The translations under genes were made by a program, and so were the position numbers. Below, piece after piece: positions 13,652 to 22,070 of a DNA stretch of 31,569 nt. This DNA is from a virus, in IMG/VR virus record IMGVR_UViG_3300031749_000025, positions 1 through 31,569 of that record; one strand, given 5' to 3'. The first letter of the stretch is position 1. Each line of letters starts with the position of its first letter. Below the pieces are notes generated by a model. That model was not told the DNA's origin. It did no database searches and saw only the letters and a list, made by a program, of their open reading frames with translations.

Positions 13652-15226
13652 ATGACATCGGATCACCTGCTGCCGCCCAATGCCACGGCGCTGGAGCGTT
13701 CGCTGTCGATCTCGACCGATCTGCTCACACGCCTTGCCGGTGATACCGAGGCGCTGGCTGGCTTCAAGACCGAACCCAGCGACAGTCTCTTGCCTTGGCT
13801 GATCTGGGAGTACGGCCTGGGCGAATTGCTGCCATACCTACCCGATCCTCGCCGGGCCATTGCCGAAGGCATCCGCTGGCAGCGCTTGCGCGGTACCCCG
13901 GCAGCACTCACGACCGCCTTGTCGTGGATCGGTGCGACCGCCACGGTCGAGCAGGAAACGCCCGGCATTCACTTTGCCGAGTTCCAGTTCGATCCAGGTC
14001 AGGTGCTGGATGACGATGGAACCATCGCCAACCTGATCGCCATTGCCCGGCTGTCGGCACCAGCCCGATCCCGACTGTCCCGCATCTACCACGGCTGGGA
14101 TCTGCGCCGTCTGGTGCCGGGTGAGAGTCGGCTGGGCGAGGCGCTGCTGTCGGATCACAGTGGCGTGTTCTGGCGGGATGGGCAGACCAAGTTGTCGTTT
14201 GGGCGAGGTTTCGCGCAGAACGCGCTGGCATCCGGACAACAGATCGCGCCGAACCGTGAGGCCGTGCGTTTTGCGGTGGCCCGCCTCATCGACCGTTACC
14301 TGCTCGACTTTTCGGCGCTGGGCGATCCCGGCCACACGCCCAACGAGGAAATCCTGCACTCGCATCTCTTCACACTGGCCAATGCGCGGGGGGTGCCGAA
14401 TGCGACCACCTTGCTGCCCGAACGCCGATTTGCACGGGCGATGGTGGTGCTGTCCGACAGCACGCCTTTGGGCGACATCAACGCCAACCTGCCGCGCTTT
14501 GCCTGGCAAGAGTTGGGTAAAGCAATTTCACTCGGTGAGGGCGATCTCTTGTCTGCCACGCCACACCAGCTCATTCGTGTGGAGGTGCTGGAGCGATTTG
14601 CTCGGGGCCATCCGGGCGACCTGGTCGTGCCAACCTTGAGTCTGCTGGCCCACCGCGATCATCTCGCTGTTCACCGTGTCCAGGCCCGCGCCGATCAGTC
14701 GCTGGGGATGTGGGCCTTGGGCGAATCGGTACCGAGCCTGGACCGGGGCTTCGTGCGCCGGGATCACACCCGAGGCAACTTGGGGCTGCCCGATGCCGCT
14801 GGCTGGCGGCCACGCCTTTACCAACGGGCGCAGGTGGTGCTCAGTGAAGTCATTCTGGGCGAGGTCAATACCCGCACGCCCCGGCGAGCACTGTTGCGCA
14901 CCCGACCGCTGCCCACCCTGGGCGATCTCACCTTGGGTGGGGCCGCTGAGATCGAATGGCGGCCACTCACCGAGATGCAAATTTGCATCTCTGGCCTGAC
15001 CGAGAACTTGCCCTATGTCTTCGACGACGCCCGCCCGAGCCTTTTGCGCCTGCTGACCCGTAGCGCTGAAGCCGACACCGCTTCACAAGTTTCTCCCGCA
15101 CGCGTGCCGGTCCTCAGCACCCGCGCTGCTTGGAGCGGCCAGACCTGGACCGGCGTGCGCTGGCCGACTTCAAGCTGGACCGACACCCGCGAGCTGATCG
15201 GCGCGACACATCAGACGCTGAACTGA
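13652..15226 (+). CDS. I: tail protein I, P2 type, enlarged with a repeat region
   Basis: The product is 524 aa; ATG 13652 follows CCAGGAGGG. Residues ~1-170 match P2 gpI (LLPPNATALERSLSISTDLL, SLLPWLIWEYGL..., AEGIRWQRLRGTPAALTTAL, SWIGATATVEQ), the wedge protein that links J to fibres. P2 gpI is only 176 aa. The remaining ~350 residues show imperfect repeats, for example ARAMVVLSDSTPLGDINANL against RAQVVLSEVILGEVNTRTPR, each with LG(D/E)(I/V)N. The extension probably forms a beta-rich arm for the fibre module; that is inference from repetition and position. Confidence 0.85.
   Translation: MTSDHLLPPNATALERSLSISTDLLTRLAGDTEALAGFKTEPSDSLLPWLIWEYGLGELLPYLPDPRRAIAEGIRWQRLRGTPAALTTALSWIGATATVEQETPGIHFAEFQFDPGQVLDDDGTIANLIAIARLSAPARSRLSRIYHGWDLRRLVPGESRLGEALLSDHSGVFWRDGQTKLSFGRGFAQNALASGQQIAPNREAVRFAVARLIDRYLLDFSALGDPGHTPNEEILHSHLFTLANARGVPNATTLLPERRFARAMVVLSDSTPLGDINANLPRFAWQELGKAISLGEGDLLSATPHQLIRVEVLERFARGHPGDLVVPTLSLLAHRDHLAVHRVQARADQSLGMWALGESVPSLDRGFVRRDHTRGNLGLPDAAGWRPRLYQRAQVVLSEVILGEVNTRTPRRALLRTRPLPTLGDLTLGGAAEIEWRPLTEMQICISGLTENLPYVFDDARPSLLRLLTRSAEADTASQVSPARVPVLSTRAAWSGQTWTGVRWPTSSWTDTRELIGATHQTLN
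14972..14991. other. 20-bp perfect palindrome inside gene I
   Basis: GAGATGCAAATTTGCATCTC is a perfect palindrome in the coding part of I (codons for EMQICIS). It is unusually AT-rich for this region and shares GCAAATTTGC with the intergenic palindrome at 12353-12368. Confidence 0.5.
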
Positions 15227-15230
15227 TTCG

Positions 15231-15249
15231 GCAGCGCACCGAGCGCTGC
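15231..15249. other. 7-bp hairpin between I and the next gene
   Basis: GCAGCGC (15231-15237) pairs with GCGCTGC (15243-15249) around ACCGA, 5 nt after the stop of I. Only scattered Ts follow (TGCTTTGCATTTCT), so at best a weak terminator or pause site in a 63-bp spacer. Confidence 0.4.
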
Positions 15250-15289
15250 TGCTTTGCATTTCTCCCTCATTCATTTTCTGGAGCACCCG

Positions 15290-15982
15290 ATGGCCATCCT
15301 GACTGCCAGCGGTCGCGCTGCGCTTGCCGCCGCGATCAAACAACAGACCTTGCACCTCGCCCTGGGCGAGGGCGATCCGCTGTGGGACACCACCCGCGCG
15401 ATCAGCACGCCCTTTGACGAGGCGGGTGTGATCGAGCTGGGCTTTACGCACCTGGCCGATATTCGCGTCACCTCGCTCGATGGCCAGACCGAGTACCTGC
15501 TCGATGTGGACTACAGCGCCAACGCCCGCGAGGGCGTGATCCGGCGCCTGCCTGACAGCACGATTCCCGAAGGCGGTGACGTCACGGTCCACTTCAAGAT
15601 TTCGCACCCGCCCGAGTCGATTGGCCAGACGGTGCTGCTGCGCGAAGTCGGCCGCCGAGTGGTGGATGAGGTGCATTTCGTTGCCGCCGACCCCGAGGGC
15701 GAGATCGTCGTGCCGACTGGGCGCTATCGGCTCAGCGCTGATCCGACCAACCATCTGTTCATCCGCGTGCGTTTCGACTTCGAGGACGCCGCCACCAGCG
15801 TGGTGCGCGAGCAAGGCCTCTTCGTCGGCACCCAGACCGATCCCGCTTTGCCCATCGGGCAGAAGTTTTTCATCCCCGCCCAGATCACCGATCCGGGCAT
15901 TTTGCTCGTGCTGCAGAACTCGGTGCCCATCGTGCGCCAGCCCAGTACGCGCGAGACCTTCGAATTCGTCGTCACTTTCTAA
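15290..15982 (+). CDS. putative baseplate-fibre junction protein, 230 aa
   Basis: ATG 15290 follows CTGGAGCACCCG; an upstream in-frame ATG at 15254 lacks an RBS and falls in the spacer. The N terminus MAILTASGRAALAAAIKQQT resembles the opening of several phage tail/fibre proteins, followed by LHLALGEGDPLWDTT. The rest is beta-rich with a late block (VVREQGLFVGTQTDPALPIG, then QKFFIPAQITDPGILLVLQN). The gene directly precedes the DUF4815 gene, with 15 nt between. It sits where P2 has fibre gene H, but it is far too short for a fibre, so an adaptor is the most likely role. Confidence 0.7.
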   Translation: MAILTASGRAALAAAIKQQTLHLALGEGDPLWDTTRAISTPFDEAGVIELGFTHLADIRVTSLDGQTEYLLDVDYSANAREGVIRRLPDSTIPEGGDVTVHFKISHPPESIGQTVLLREVGRRVVDEVHFVAADPEGEIVVPTGRYRLSADPTNHLFIRVRFDFEDAATSVVREQGLFVGTQTDPALPIGQKFFIPAQITDPGILLVLQNSVPIVRQPSTRETFEFVVTF

Positions 15983-15997
15983 ATCGCGAGGCCACCC

Positions 15998-18900
15998 ATG
16001 ATCGAGCGTTACTACAACCTGTTTGACCCGGCCAAGCACTACACCCAGCTCTTGTTCCGCGCCGGCGATGGCCTGCAGTCGCGGGAACTCAACGAGATCC
16101 AGACCACCCTGATCCACCGCTTGCAGGGCGTGGCCGATGCGCTGCTCAAGGATGGCGACATCGTCAGCGGCGCCAACCTGCAGATCGATGCCGACACGGG
16201 TCTGGTCACCCTGGAAGCCGGCCGCGTCTATCTGCGCGGCGCGGTGCGGGACGTCCCGGCAGCCACCTTCACGGTGCCGACCACCGGCCGCATTGCCGTC
16301 GGCGTGCGCTTTACCACCCGCACCGTCACCGAACTCGAAGACCCCAGCCTGCGCGAACCGGCGGTGGGCGTGCGCAACTACCAGGAGCCGGGGGCCGGTC
16401 GTCTGCAGGAGACCATCGCCTGGGGCTGGGAAGGTGCGGGCACCAGTGACGGTCAGCCCGGCGACTTTCACGCCATCTATGCGCTGGACAATGGCATCCT
16501 GGAGAATCGCACTCAGCCGCCGGTGCTCGATGGCGTGATTGCGAGTCTGGCGCGCTACGACTATGACGCCAACGGCCACTACGTGACCGAAGGGCTGGGC
16601 GTCCGATTCCTCAGCACCGATGCCGATGCCCAAGAGCACATCTTCTCGGTCGCCGAGGGCCGCGCCAACATCGACGGCTTCAAGGTCGAGCGCAGTCAGT
16701 CGCAGCGCCTGCGTCTGCCCATCGACCCGGATCTGCAGCGGGTGTCCTCGGAACCGCAGGTCTTCAATGACTCGGGCGATGGTTCGATGGTCGTCACGAT
16801 CAACCGGCCACCGCTGGCTCAGGTGCTCGACATCAAGGTCACCCAGCAGAAGACCGAGACCGTTGCACACGGCGCCTTCACCGGCAGCCGCGATGTGCTC
16901 ACCGAACCGACGGTCGTCGCCGTGCTGGAAGTCAAGCAAGGCACGACCACCTACACCCAAGGCAGCGACTACAAGGTGGTAGGCGACGAGATCGACTGGA
17001 GCCCGGGCGGTGCAGAGCCGGCACCCGGATCGAGCTACCAGGTCACCTACCAGTACATCGCCAGCATCACGCCCACCGACTTGACCGACACCGGCTTCAA
17101 GGTGGCGGGCGTGGTGCAGGGCTCGACGATGTACATCGACTACCTGTGGAAGCTGCCGCGCGTGGATGTGCTGGCGCTCACGGCTGACGGCCAGGTCGAG
17201 CGCATCAAGGGCATCAGCCAGGTGAGGAACCCCGTCGCACCCACGGTGCCGGCCTCGCGCCTGGCCTTGGCCGAGATCGCCTATGACTGGAAGCAGGACA
17301 GCACTCCCGAAGTGCGCAACATCGCCATTCGCACCATCAAGGTCTCGGAACTGACCGCGATGCAGCGCCAGATTGCCGACCTGTATGACCTGATGGCACT
17401 GGAGCGCCTGCGGGTGGACGCCAACATCCGCGAGCCCGCCGCCAAGAAGGGGTTGTTCGTCGACAACTTTCTGGATGACGATCTGCGCGACCAGGGCGTG
17501 GCGCAAACCGGGGCGATTGTGGCCGGTGTCCTCACCTTGCCGATCACGGCATCCGCCCAGCACGCCAAGGAGAACGGTAATGCGCTCATCACGCTCGACT
17601 ACACCCTGACGCCGGTGATCGAACAGTTGGCCCGCACGGGTTCGATGAAGATCAACCCTTATCAGGCCTTCGAGCCGGTGCCGGCCCGGGTGACGCTCAA
17701 TCCGGCCGTCGACCAGTTCACGGTGACGAACACCACCTGGGCGTCCGACGTCACCGAGCGCCTGGTCATCGGCAGCGGCGTGCTCGAACAGGTGCTCGAG
17801 ACCCGACGCTCGGAACAGGTGCTGGCCTCCTCCAGCGAGAAAGCGCAGTTTCTGCGCAGCCTCAATGTGGCTTACACCGTTACCGGATTTGGGCCGAATG
17901 AGCCACTCAGTGAGCTGCGCTTCGATGGCATCGGTATTCCGCAGCCGCCCGGCACGGCAGCCAATGATGCTGGCCTGCTCACCGGCAGCTTCCAGATCCC
18001 GCAAGCGATTCCGGCGGGCGCGAAGTTGGTCGAATTCCTGGGTGCCGGCGGTAGTTACGGTTCGGCCACCTATGTGGGGCGCGGCCAGATCGTCACCGAA
18101 ACCCGTCGCCGCATCCTGACCACGGTAGTGCGTCGCTGGGACCCGCTGGCGCAGACCTTCACGCTGCCCGAGCGCCGCACCATCGGCGCTCTGGAGCTGT
18201 GGTTCACCGCCAAGGGTGGCTCGGCTCCCGTGATCGTGCAGATCCGCGAGACGCAGGTCGGCATCCCGACCACCACGGTGCTGACCGAAGGCCGATTGCT
18301 GGCGTCCGACATCAAGACCGATGGCAACCCGACCCGCATCACCCTCGACCCGGTGGCGCTCGACGCCAACCGCGAGTACGCCATCGTGGTCCTCACGGAT
18401 GACGCCGAGCACGCCGTGTCGGTAGCCGAGCTGGGCAAGTTTGATCCGCGCACCGGCTGGGTGACGGCGCAGCCCTACCAGATCGGCGTGCTGCTCTCGT
18501 CCTCCAACGGCAGCACCTGGACGCCGCACCAGACGCAAGACCTGACTTTCCGCCTGTTGGCCTGCCGGTTCACGCAGACGAGCAAGACCGTCTCGCTGGG
18601 CCAGTACACGGTGACGAATCTGTCGGATGTGATGGCGCTCGCGGGCGTCGAGCGTCCGGCCGCCGGCACCGATGTGCAGTTCCTGGTGACCGATGCCCAG
18701 GGGCGGATCTACACCTTGTCGGAAGACCAGGGGTTGGCCTTGAGCGAGAAGCTCTCGGGCAACCTGGCGGTGTCGGCCAAGCTGACGGGCACCGAAGTCG
18801 CCAGCCCGATCCTCTACCCGGGCACGCAGCTGGTGTTTGGAACGCTGGAAGCCGCTGGCGACTACCTGTCGCGTGCGATTCCGGCTGCTGCCACCTTCAA

Positions 18901-19159
18901 TGTGTCGGTGACCTTCGAGGCGCTGACGCCTGGCATGTCCAGCGTGACGGTGCAGGCCGAGTCCGGTACGTCGGGCAGTTTCCAGACGTTGTCCTTGTCG
19001 TCGGGCGTGGAGGTGGGCAACGGCTGGGTGGAGCGTACCTACAAGGCCGCCAGCCTTGTTGGCGTCGGGGCGGATCGCACCACGCGCGTGAAGCTGGCGT
19101 TGTCCGGCAATCCGCAGCACCGACCCTTCGTGCGCAACCTGCGCGTCATCGTCACCTGA
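15998..19159 (+). CDS. large DUF4815 tail protein, 1053 aa
   Basis: The N terminus (MIERYYNLFDPAKHYTQLLF, then RAGDGLQSRELNEIQTTLIH, RLQGVADALLKDGDIVSGA) is the DUF4815 hallmark, seen in large phage structural proteins near baseplate and fibre genes. Downstream the chain is beta-strand rich with repeated sandwich-like modules (a DVLTEPTVVAVLEVKQGTTTY region near residue 300, VIVQIRETQVGIPTTTVLTE near 745, NVSVTFEALTPGMSSVTVQA near 970) and no membrane segment. It is the largest baseplate-side protein and likely forms the fibre trunk or distal baseplate. Host specificity is not demonstrated. All neighbours share its frame, which explains the long antisense open frame opposite it. Confidence 0.88.
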   Translation: MIERYYNLFDPAKHYTQLLFRAGDGLQSRELNEIQTTLIHRLQGVADALLKDGDIVSGANLQIDADTGLVTLEAGRVYLRGAVRDVPAATFTVPTTGRIAVGVRFTTRTVTELEDPSLREPAVGVRNYQEPGAGRLQETIAWGWEGAGTSDGQPGDFHAIYALDNGILENRTQPPVLDGVIASLARYDYDANGHYVTEGLGVRFLSTDADAQEHIFSVAEGRANIDGFKVERSQSQRLRLPIDPDLQRVSSEPQVFNDSGDGSMVVTINRPPLAQVLDIKVTQQKTETVAHGAFTGSRDVLTEPTVVAVLEVKQGTTTYTQGSDYKVVGDEIDWSPGGAEPAPGSSYQVTYQYIASITPTDLTDTGFKVAGVVQGSTMYIDYLWKLPRVDVLALTADGQVERIKGISQVRNPVAPTVPASRLALAEIAYDWKQDSTPEVRNIAIRTIKVSELTAMQRQIADLYDLMALERLRVDANIREPAAKKGLFVDNFLDDDLRDQGVAQTGAIVAGVLTLPITASAQHAKENGNALITLDYTLTPVIEQLARTGSMKINPYQAFEPVPARVTLNPAVDQFTVTNTTWASDVTERLVIGSGVLEQVLETRRSEQVLASSSEKAQFLRSLNVAYTVTGFGPNEPLSELRFDGIGIPQPPGTAANDAGLLTGSFQIPQAIPAGAKLVEFLGAGGSYGSATYVGRGQIVTETRRRILTTVVRRWDPLAQTFTLPERRTIGALELWFTAKGGSAPVIVQIRETQVGIPTTTVLTEGRLLASDIKTDGNPTRITLDPVALDANREYAIVVLTDDAEHAVSVAELGKFDPRTGWVTAQPYQIGVLLSSSNGSTWTPHQTQDLTFRLLACRFTQTSKTVSLGQYTVTNLSDVMALAGVERPAAGTDVQFLVTDAQGRIYTLSEDQGLALSEKLSGNLAVSAKLTGTEVASPILYPGTQLVFGTLEAAGDYLSRAIPAAATFNVSVTFEALTPGMSSVTVQAESGTSGSFQTLSLSSGVEVGNGWVERTYKAASLVGVGADRTTRVKLALSGNPQHRPFVRNLRVIVT

Positions 19160-19171
19160 TGGGGGTGAGCG

Positions 19172-19378
19172 ATGACCCAGGAGCGCACGCCGCGCGGCTA
19201 TCCGCTGCCGCACCCCGAGCACCTGCTGTCTGAGGACGTCCTCAACCTGCGTGAAGCCCTCACCCGCATCGATGCGGATGTGGCCGCGCAGGAGGCGTCC
19301 ACGCAGCAGGGGCAAGACCAACTCACCGAACGGCTGCACCGCCAGCAATTGCGGGTGTTTCACCAGTTCGGCTTTTAA
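19172..19378 (+). CDS. small unknown protein, 68 aa
   Basis: ATG 19172 follows GGGGGTGAGCG, 12 nt after the DUF4815 stop. An N-terminal extended segment (MTQERTPRGYPLPHPEHLLS) is followed by one long helix (DVLNLREALTRIDADVAAQE, then QGQDQLTERLHRQQLRVFHQ) with heptad character. A short helix-forming protein between fibre components may be a trimerisation or attachment piece, or a chaperone. No family is recognised. Confidence 0.65.
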   Translation: MTQERTPRGYPLPHPEHLLSEDVLNLREALTRIDADVAAQEASTQQGQDQLTERLHRQQLRVFHQFGF

Positions 19379-19390
19379 GGAGCACACCCC

Positions 19391-19885
19391 ATGGCCAAAG
19401 ACCCCTTGCTGCGCGATGCGGTGCGCGCGATCAAAGCCAAGATCGAAACTGCCGCCGAGATCGCCACACCCGAAGAGCTGGCGTATCTCGGCACCGCCAT
19501 CGACCGCATCGGTGGGCGCGCCACCGTCCTCGAGGTCGAGGAGATGGGTGACATCAAGATGGCGGAGATGTCGGCGCACGCGACCGCCGTAGAGACAGCG
19601 ACGCTCGACACCATTGCCACGGCCGCTGATGTGGCCATTGCCAACGTCACGGCGGCCAAGACAGCGGCCGAGACTGCGATCACCGCCACCAAGACGGCAG
19701 CGGAATCCTCGATCACCCAGACCAAGGATGCGGCCCTGGCGGTGATGGCGCAGACCGAGACCAGCACGGTGGCGACCGTCAATGCGGCAGCCCAGACCGC
19801 GATCCAGCAGGCGGCGGCTGCCGCCAACAGCGTCACCCAGCAACTGGTGCTGGGGCGCAAGACCTTCTTCCTTGCCCAACTCTAA
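19391..19885 (+). CDS. Ala/Thr-rich coiled-coil protein, 164 aa
   Basis: ATG 19391 follows AAGGAGCACACCCC. After a short N-terminal part (DPLLRDAVRAIKAKIETAAE), residues ~55-150 are a nearly unbroken run of Ala and Thr with heptad spacing (TAAKTAAETAITATKTAAES), ending with QQLVLGRKTFFLAQL. This pattern forms long trimeric coiled coils in phage fibre shafts. It lies 12 nt after the 68-aa gene and 12 nt before the next, inside the fibre module, so a fibre shaft or linker is the best guess. No enzymatic motif is present. Confidence 0.7.
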   Translation: MAKDPLLRDAVRAIKAKIETAAEIATPEELAYLGTAIDRIGGRATVLEVEEMGDIKMAEMSAHATAVETATLDTIATAADVAIANVTAAKTAAETAITATKTAAESSITQTKDAALAVMAQTETSTVATVNAAAQTAIQQAAAAANSVTQQLVLGRKTFFLAQL

Positions 19886-19897
19886 GGAGCCCCCTCG

Positions 19898-20209
19898 ATG
19901 TCCATTCTGGGAACGGCGCTGCCAGCCGCCAATACGCTGGCGACCCTCTACGAAGTGCCCACCGGCCGCCGCGCGGTGGTCAATGTCGCCGCCTGCAACA
20001 AAGGCACGGCGGCTGCCAAGGTGCGCATGGCGCTCACCGCCTCGGCCACACCAGCCGAGAGCGAGTTCATCGAATTTGATGTGAGCCTGGCGGCGACCGA
20101 GGTGCTGGAGCGCACTGCGCTCTCCTTGGCTGCGGGGCAGAAGATCGTGGTGCAGGCCAGCGCCGCCACGGTCAGCTTCAACGCCTGGGGCATTGAGGAG
20201 GTGGCGTAA
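19898..20209 (+). CDS. small beta-rich fibre-module protein, 103 aa
   Basis: ATG 19898 follows TAAGGAGCCCCC. The sequence (MSILGTALPAANTLATLYEV, PTGRRAVVNVAACNKGTAAA, then VLERTALSLAAGQKIVVQAS) resembles short phage proteins with a single beta-sandwich, often placed next to tail fibres; I cannot name the family. The stop TAA overlaps the start of the next gene by 1 nt (TAATG), suggesting coupled production with the 470-aa protein and perhaps a shared complex. Confidence 0.7.
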   Translation: MSILGTALPAANTLATLYEVPTGRRAVVNVAACNKGTAAAKVRMALTASATPAESEFIEFDVSLAATEVLERTALSLAAGQKIVVQASAATVSFNAWGIEEVA

Positions 20210-21621
20210 TGGGACGTTATCTATCCAATCCGCTCGGCCGCAGTGACGGCCCCGTGAGCGATGTGCGTTACGCCGTGTGCAACTTCGGGGGCAGCGGGGG
20301 CAGTTACTACCGGCTGCTTGATGGCGACTTCAAACCGGCGCGCCAGATTCCGAATCTCGCGCCCGCGATGGCGCCCATCTCGGTCAGTGGCTACGCCTCC
20401 TACGGCACCGTCCAGCCTTCGGGGCTGGGGGTTTCGTTCGACCCGGTGTTTGCGCTGGGCGGTGCCTGGTCGGGACCGGCCAACACCAACGGCAACTCGT
20501 ACTACTTCGACGGTGCCCAACAGCAGGCCATCAATTTTGGTGGTGCCACCACCGCCCCTGGCAACAGCAACAGCAACTTCGACCACTACACCGGCCGCTG
20601 CGGCGAGTTCGGTCATGACCGCTGGAACCTCGACAACCGTGGCGCGATCCTGCTGCCTCAGCGCAGCCCGACCTTCGGGCTGGAGACCAAGACCGAAGCG
20701 AACGATGCCTTCGTCAATGGCGATCTGGCCGATGGGAGCCTCACGCTGCTGCTTTGGAACGGACGCCTGTATCTCACCCGCCGCACTGAGGTGGAAACGG
20801 TGGTGGTCTCCAACGGCGCCAGGGGCTGGATCAGCCGCTTCACCGTCGCGGGGCTGCCCAACGGCTACTATGGCACGGCGTCCTACAACCGCACCCGCAA
20901 CGAGCTCGTCATCCTGGGTGGCAGTTCCGCCACGTCCAGCAGCGGGATGTGGCTGCGGCTGTACCGCAATCTGCCTGTGCTCGACGAGACCAGCAACCTG
21001 GAGACCATCCTGTCGGCCATCACGCCGCTCGAGGTGGCGATCACCTGGTCGGGCTGGACGCCGGCGGCCAATGCCGAAGCGGTCGGTGGCGCCACACCCG
21101 TGCTCACCGACAACGGAGACGTGTTCGTCGGCTTCTTCAACGCTGGTTCGGCGCTGTATGTGGTGCGATTCCAGCGCACTGGCGACACGACGTTTGGCAC
21201 GCCATCCAACCACGTGTCGTATGGCGTGACGACCAGCTATGGCAGGCACAACGCCCGGGGTTCCGGGATGCAGGTGATGCAGACCCGCGATGGCAGCACC
21301 GTGGCCTTCTACAGCCAGTATTACTACTACGGCGCAGGCCTGGGGGTCATCACCGTCAACAAGCGCTCGAGCAGCGCCCGGGTGATGTACGCCGACAGCC
21401 AGACCTCGGACGGTCGCAGTCTGCTGCACTGGGGTGCGTCGGGTTTTGCGGTGGCGTTCAATGCGTCGGGCAGCTACAGCGCGGCCAGCAGCGGTGCGGT
21501 GTACGGCTACGACTGTGCGGTGCAAACCGCTACCGTGTCCCCGTCGCAAATCGTGCTACCCATTCCCAACGGCTACAACACCGGCGGTACCTATCCGTTC
21601 TATGTGGAGGTGAACCTGTGA
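20209..21621 (+). CDS. putative receptor-binding tail fibre protein, 470 aa, unrecognised fold
   Basis: ATG 20209 overlaps the previous stop. The sequence is rich in Gly, Ser, Asn, Tyr and Trp and almost devoid of long helices: NFGGSGGSYYRLLDGDFKPA, FDHYTGRCGEFGHDRWNLDN, FYSQYYYYGAGLGVITVNKR. Regular strand spacing and repeated short motifs (GYASYGTVQPSG, GYYGTASYNRTRNELVILGG, VLTDNGDVFVGFFNAGSALY, SGAVYGYDC) suggest a beta-propeller or beta-helix. It is the distal large gene of the fibre module and is followed by a small coupled gene, as fibre and chaperone pairs often are. I recognise no named family. Receptor binding is inferred from composition and location. Confidence 0.68.
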   Translation: MGRYLSNPLGRSDGPVSDVRYAVCNFGGSGGSYYRLLDGDFKPARQIPNLAPAMAPISVSGYASYGTVQPSGLGVSFDPVFALGGAWSGPANTNGNSYYFDGAQQQAINFGGATTAPGNSNSNFDHYTGRCGEFGHDRWNLDNRGAILLPQRSPTFGLETKTEANDAFVNGDLADGSLTLLLWNGRLYLTRRTEVETVVVSNGARGWISRFTVAGLPNGYYGTASYNRTRNELVILGGSSATSSSGMWLRLYRNLPVLDETSNLETILSAITPLEVAITWSGWTPAANAEAVGGATPVLTDNGDVFVGFFNAGSALYVVRFQRTGDTTFGTPSNHVSYGVTTSYGRHNARGSGMQVMQTRDGSTVAFYSQYYYYGAGLGVITVNKRSSSARVMYADSQTSDGRSLLHWGASGFAVAFNASGSYSAASSGAVYGYDCAVQTATVSPSQIVLPIPNGYNTGGTYPFYVEVNL

Positions 21622-22070
21622 TGAATGTCTACTTTGACATCCGAAACGGCCACATTGCCGTCATCGAAACCGACACCCCCGAGCCCGGCTGGATCAAGCT
21701 GAAATCTACGCAGTCGCGGCTGGCTGTGCGCTATCGCCTGGATGATGATGGCAAGGTGGTGGACGCCTATCCCGGCAAAACCGATGAGGAGGTGTTGACC
21801 CTCATCGCTTCGGAACAAGCAGCCCAAGTCGTGGCTGCTCCATCCCAGAAGGTCATCACCAAACTGGCCTTCATGAACCGCTTCACGATGGAGGAGCTGG
21901 CGGCCATCTACACCGCCGCCAAGACCGAGGTCATGGTTGAGGTGTTCTTCGACAAACTCAAACTGGCCGAATACGTCGATGTCACGGACCCGCAGACCAT
22001 TGCCGGGGTGCAGGCGCTGGTGTCCAAGGGCCTCTTGACCGAGGCCCGCGCCCAGGAGGTGCTGAAGTGA
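21621..22070 (+). CDS. fibre-module protein, putative assembly factor, 149 aa
   Basis: ATG 21621 overlaps the fibre stop (TGATG), with GGAGG upstream. The N-terminal half (MNVYFDIRNGHIAVIETDTP, then EPGWIKLKST, LDDDGKVVDAYPGKTDEEV) is a short beta-rich domain. The C-terminal half (KLAFMNRFTMEELAAIYTAA, LKLAEYVDVTDPQTIAGVQA, LVSKGLLTEARAQEVLK) is helical and resembles a module shared by many phage proteins encoded right after fibre genes. A fibre chaperone or minor tail component is plausible; no experimental basis is visible. Confidence 0.65.
   Translation: MNVYFDIRNGHIAVIETDTPEPGWIKLKSTQSRLAVRYRLDDDGKVVDAYPGKTDEEVLTLIASEQAAQVVAAPSQKVITKLAFMNRFTMEELAAIYTAAKTEVMVEVFFDKLKLAEYVDVTDPQTIAGVQALVSKGLLTEARAQEVLK

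Noticed and set aside
15170-19879. 1569-codon open frame on the minus strand
   Set aside because: It is antisense to five genes that all use the same plus-strand frame, so the GC-rich third positions keep one antisense register free of stops. It lacks an RBS, shows low-complexity His/Arg/Gly composition and spans the spacers between real genes.
20221-21549. 442-codon minus-strand open frame opposite the fibre gene
   Set aside because: Composition is that of an antisense shadow (Arg, His, Gly, Val rich) and it lies wholly within a well-supported plus-strand gene with RBS and coupled neighbours.
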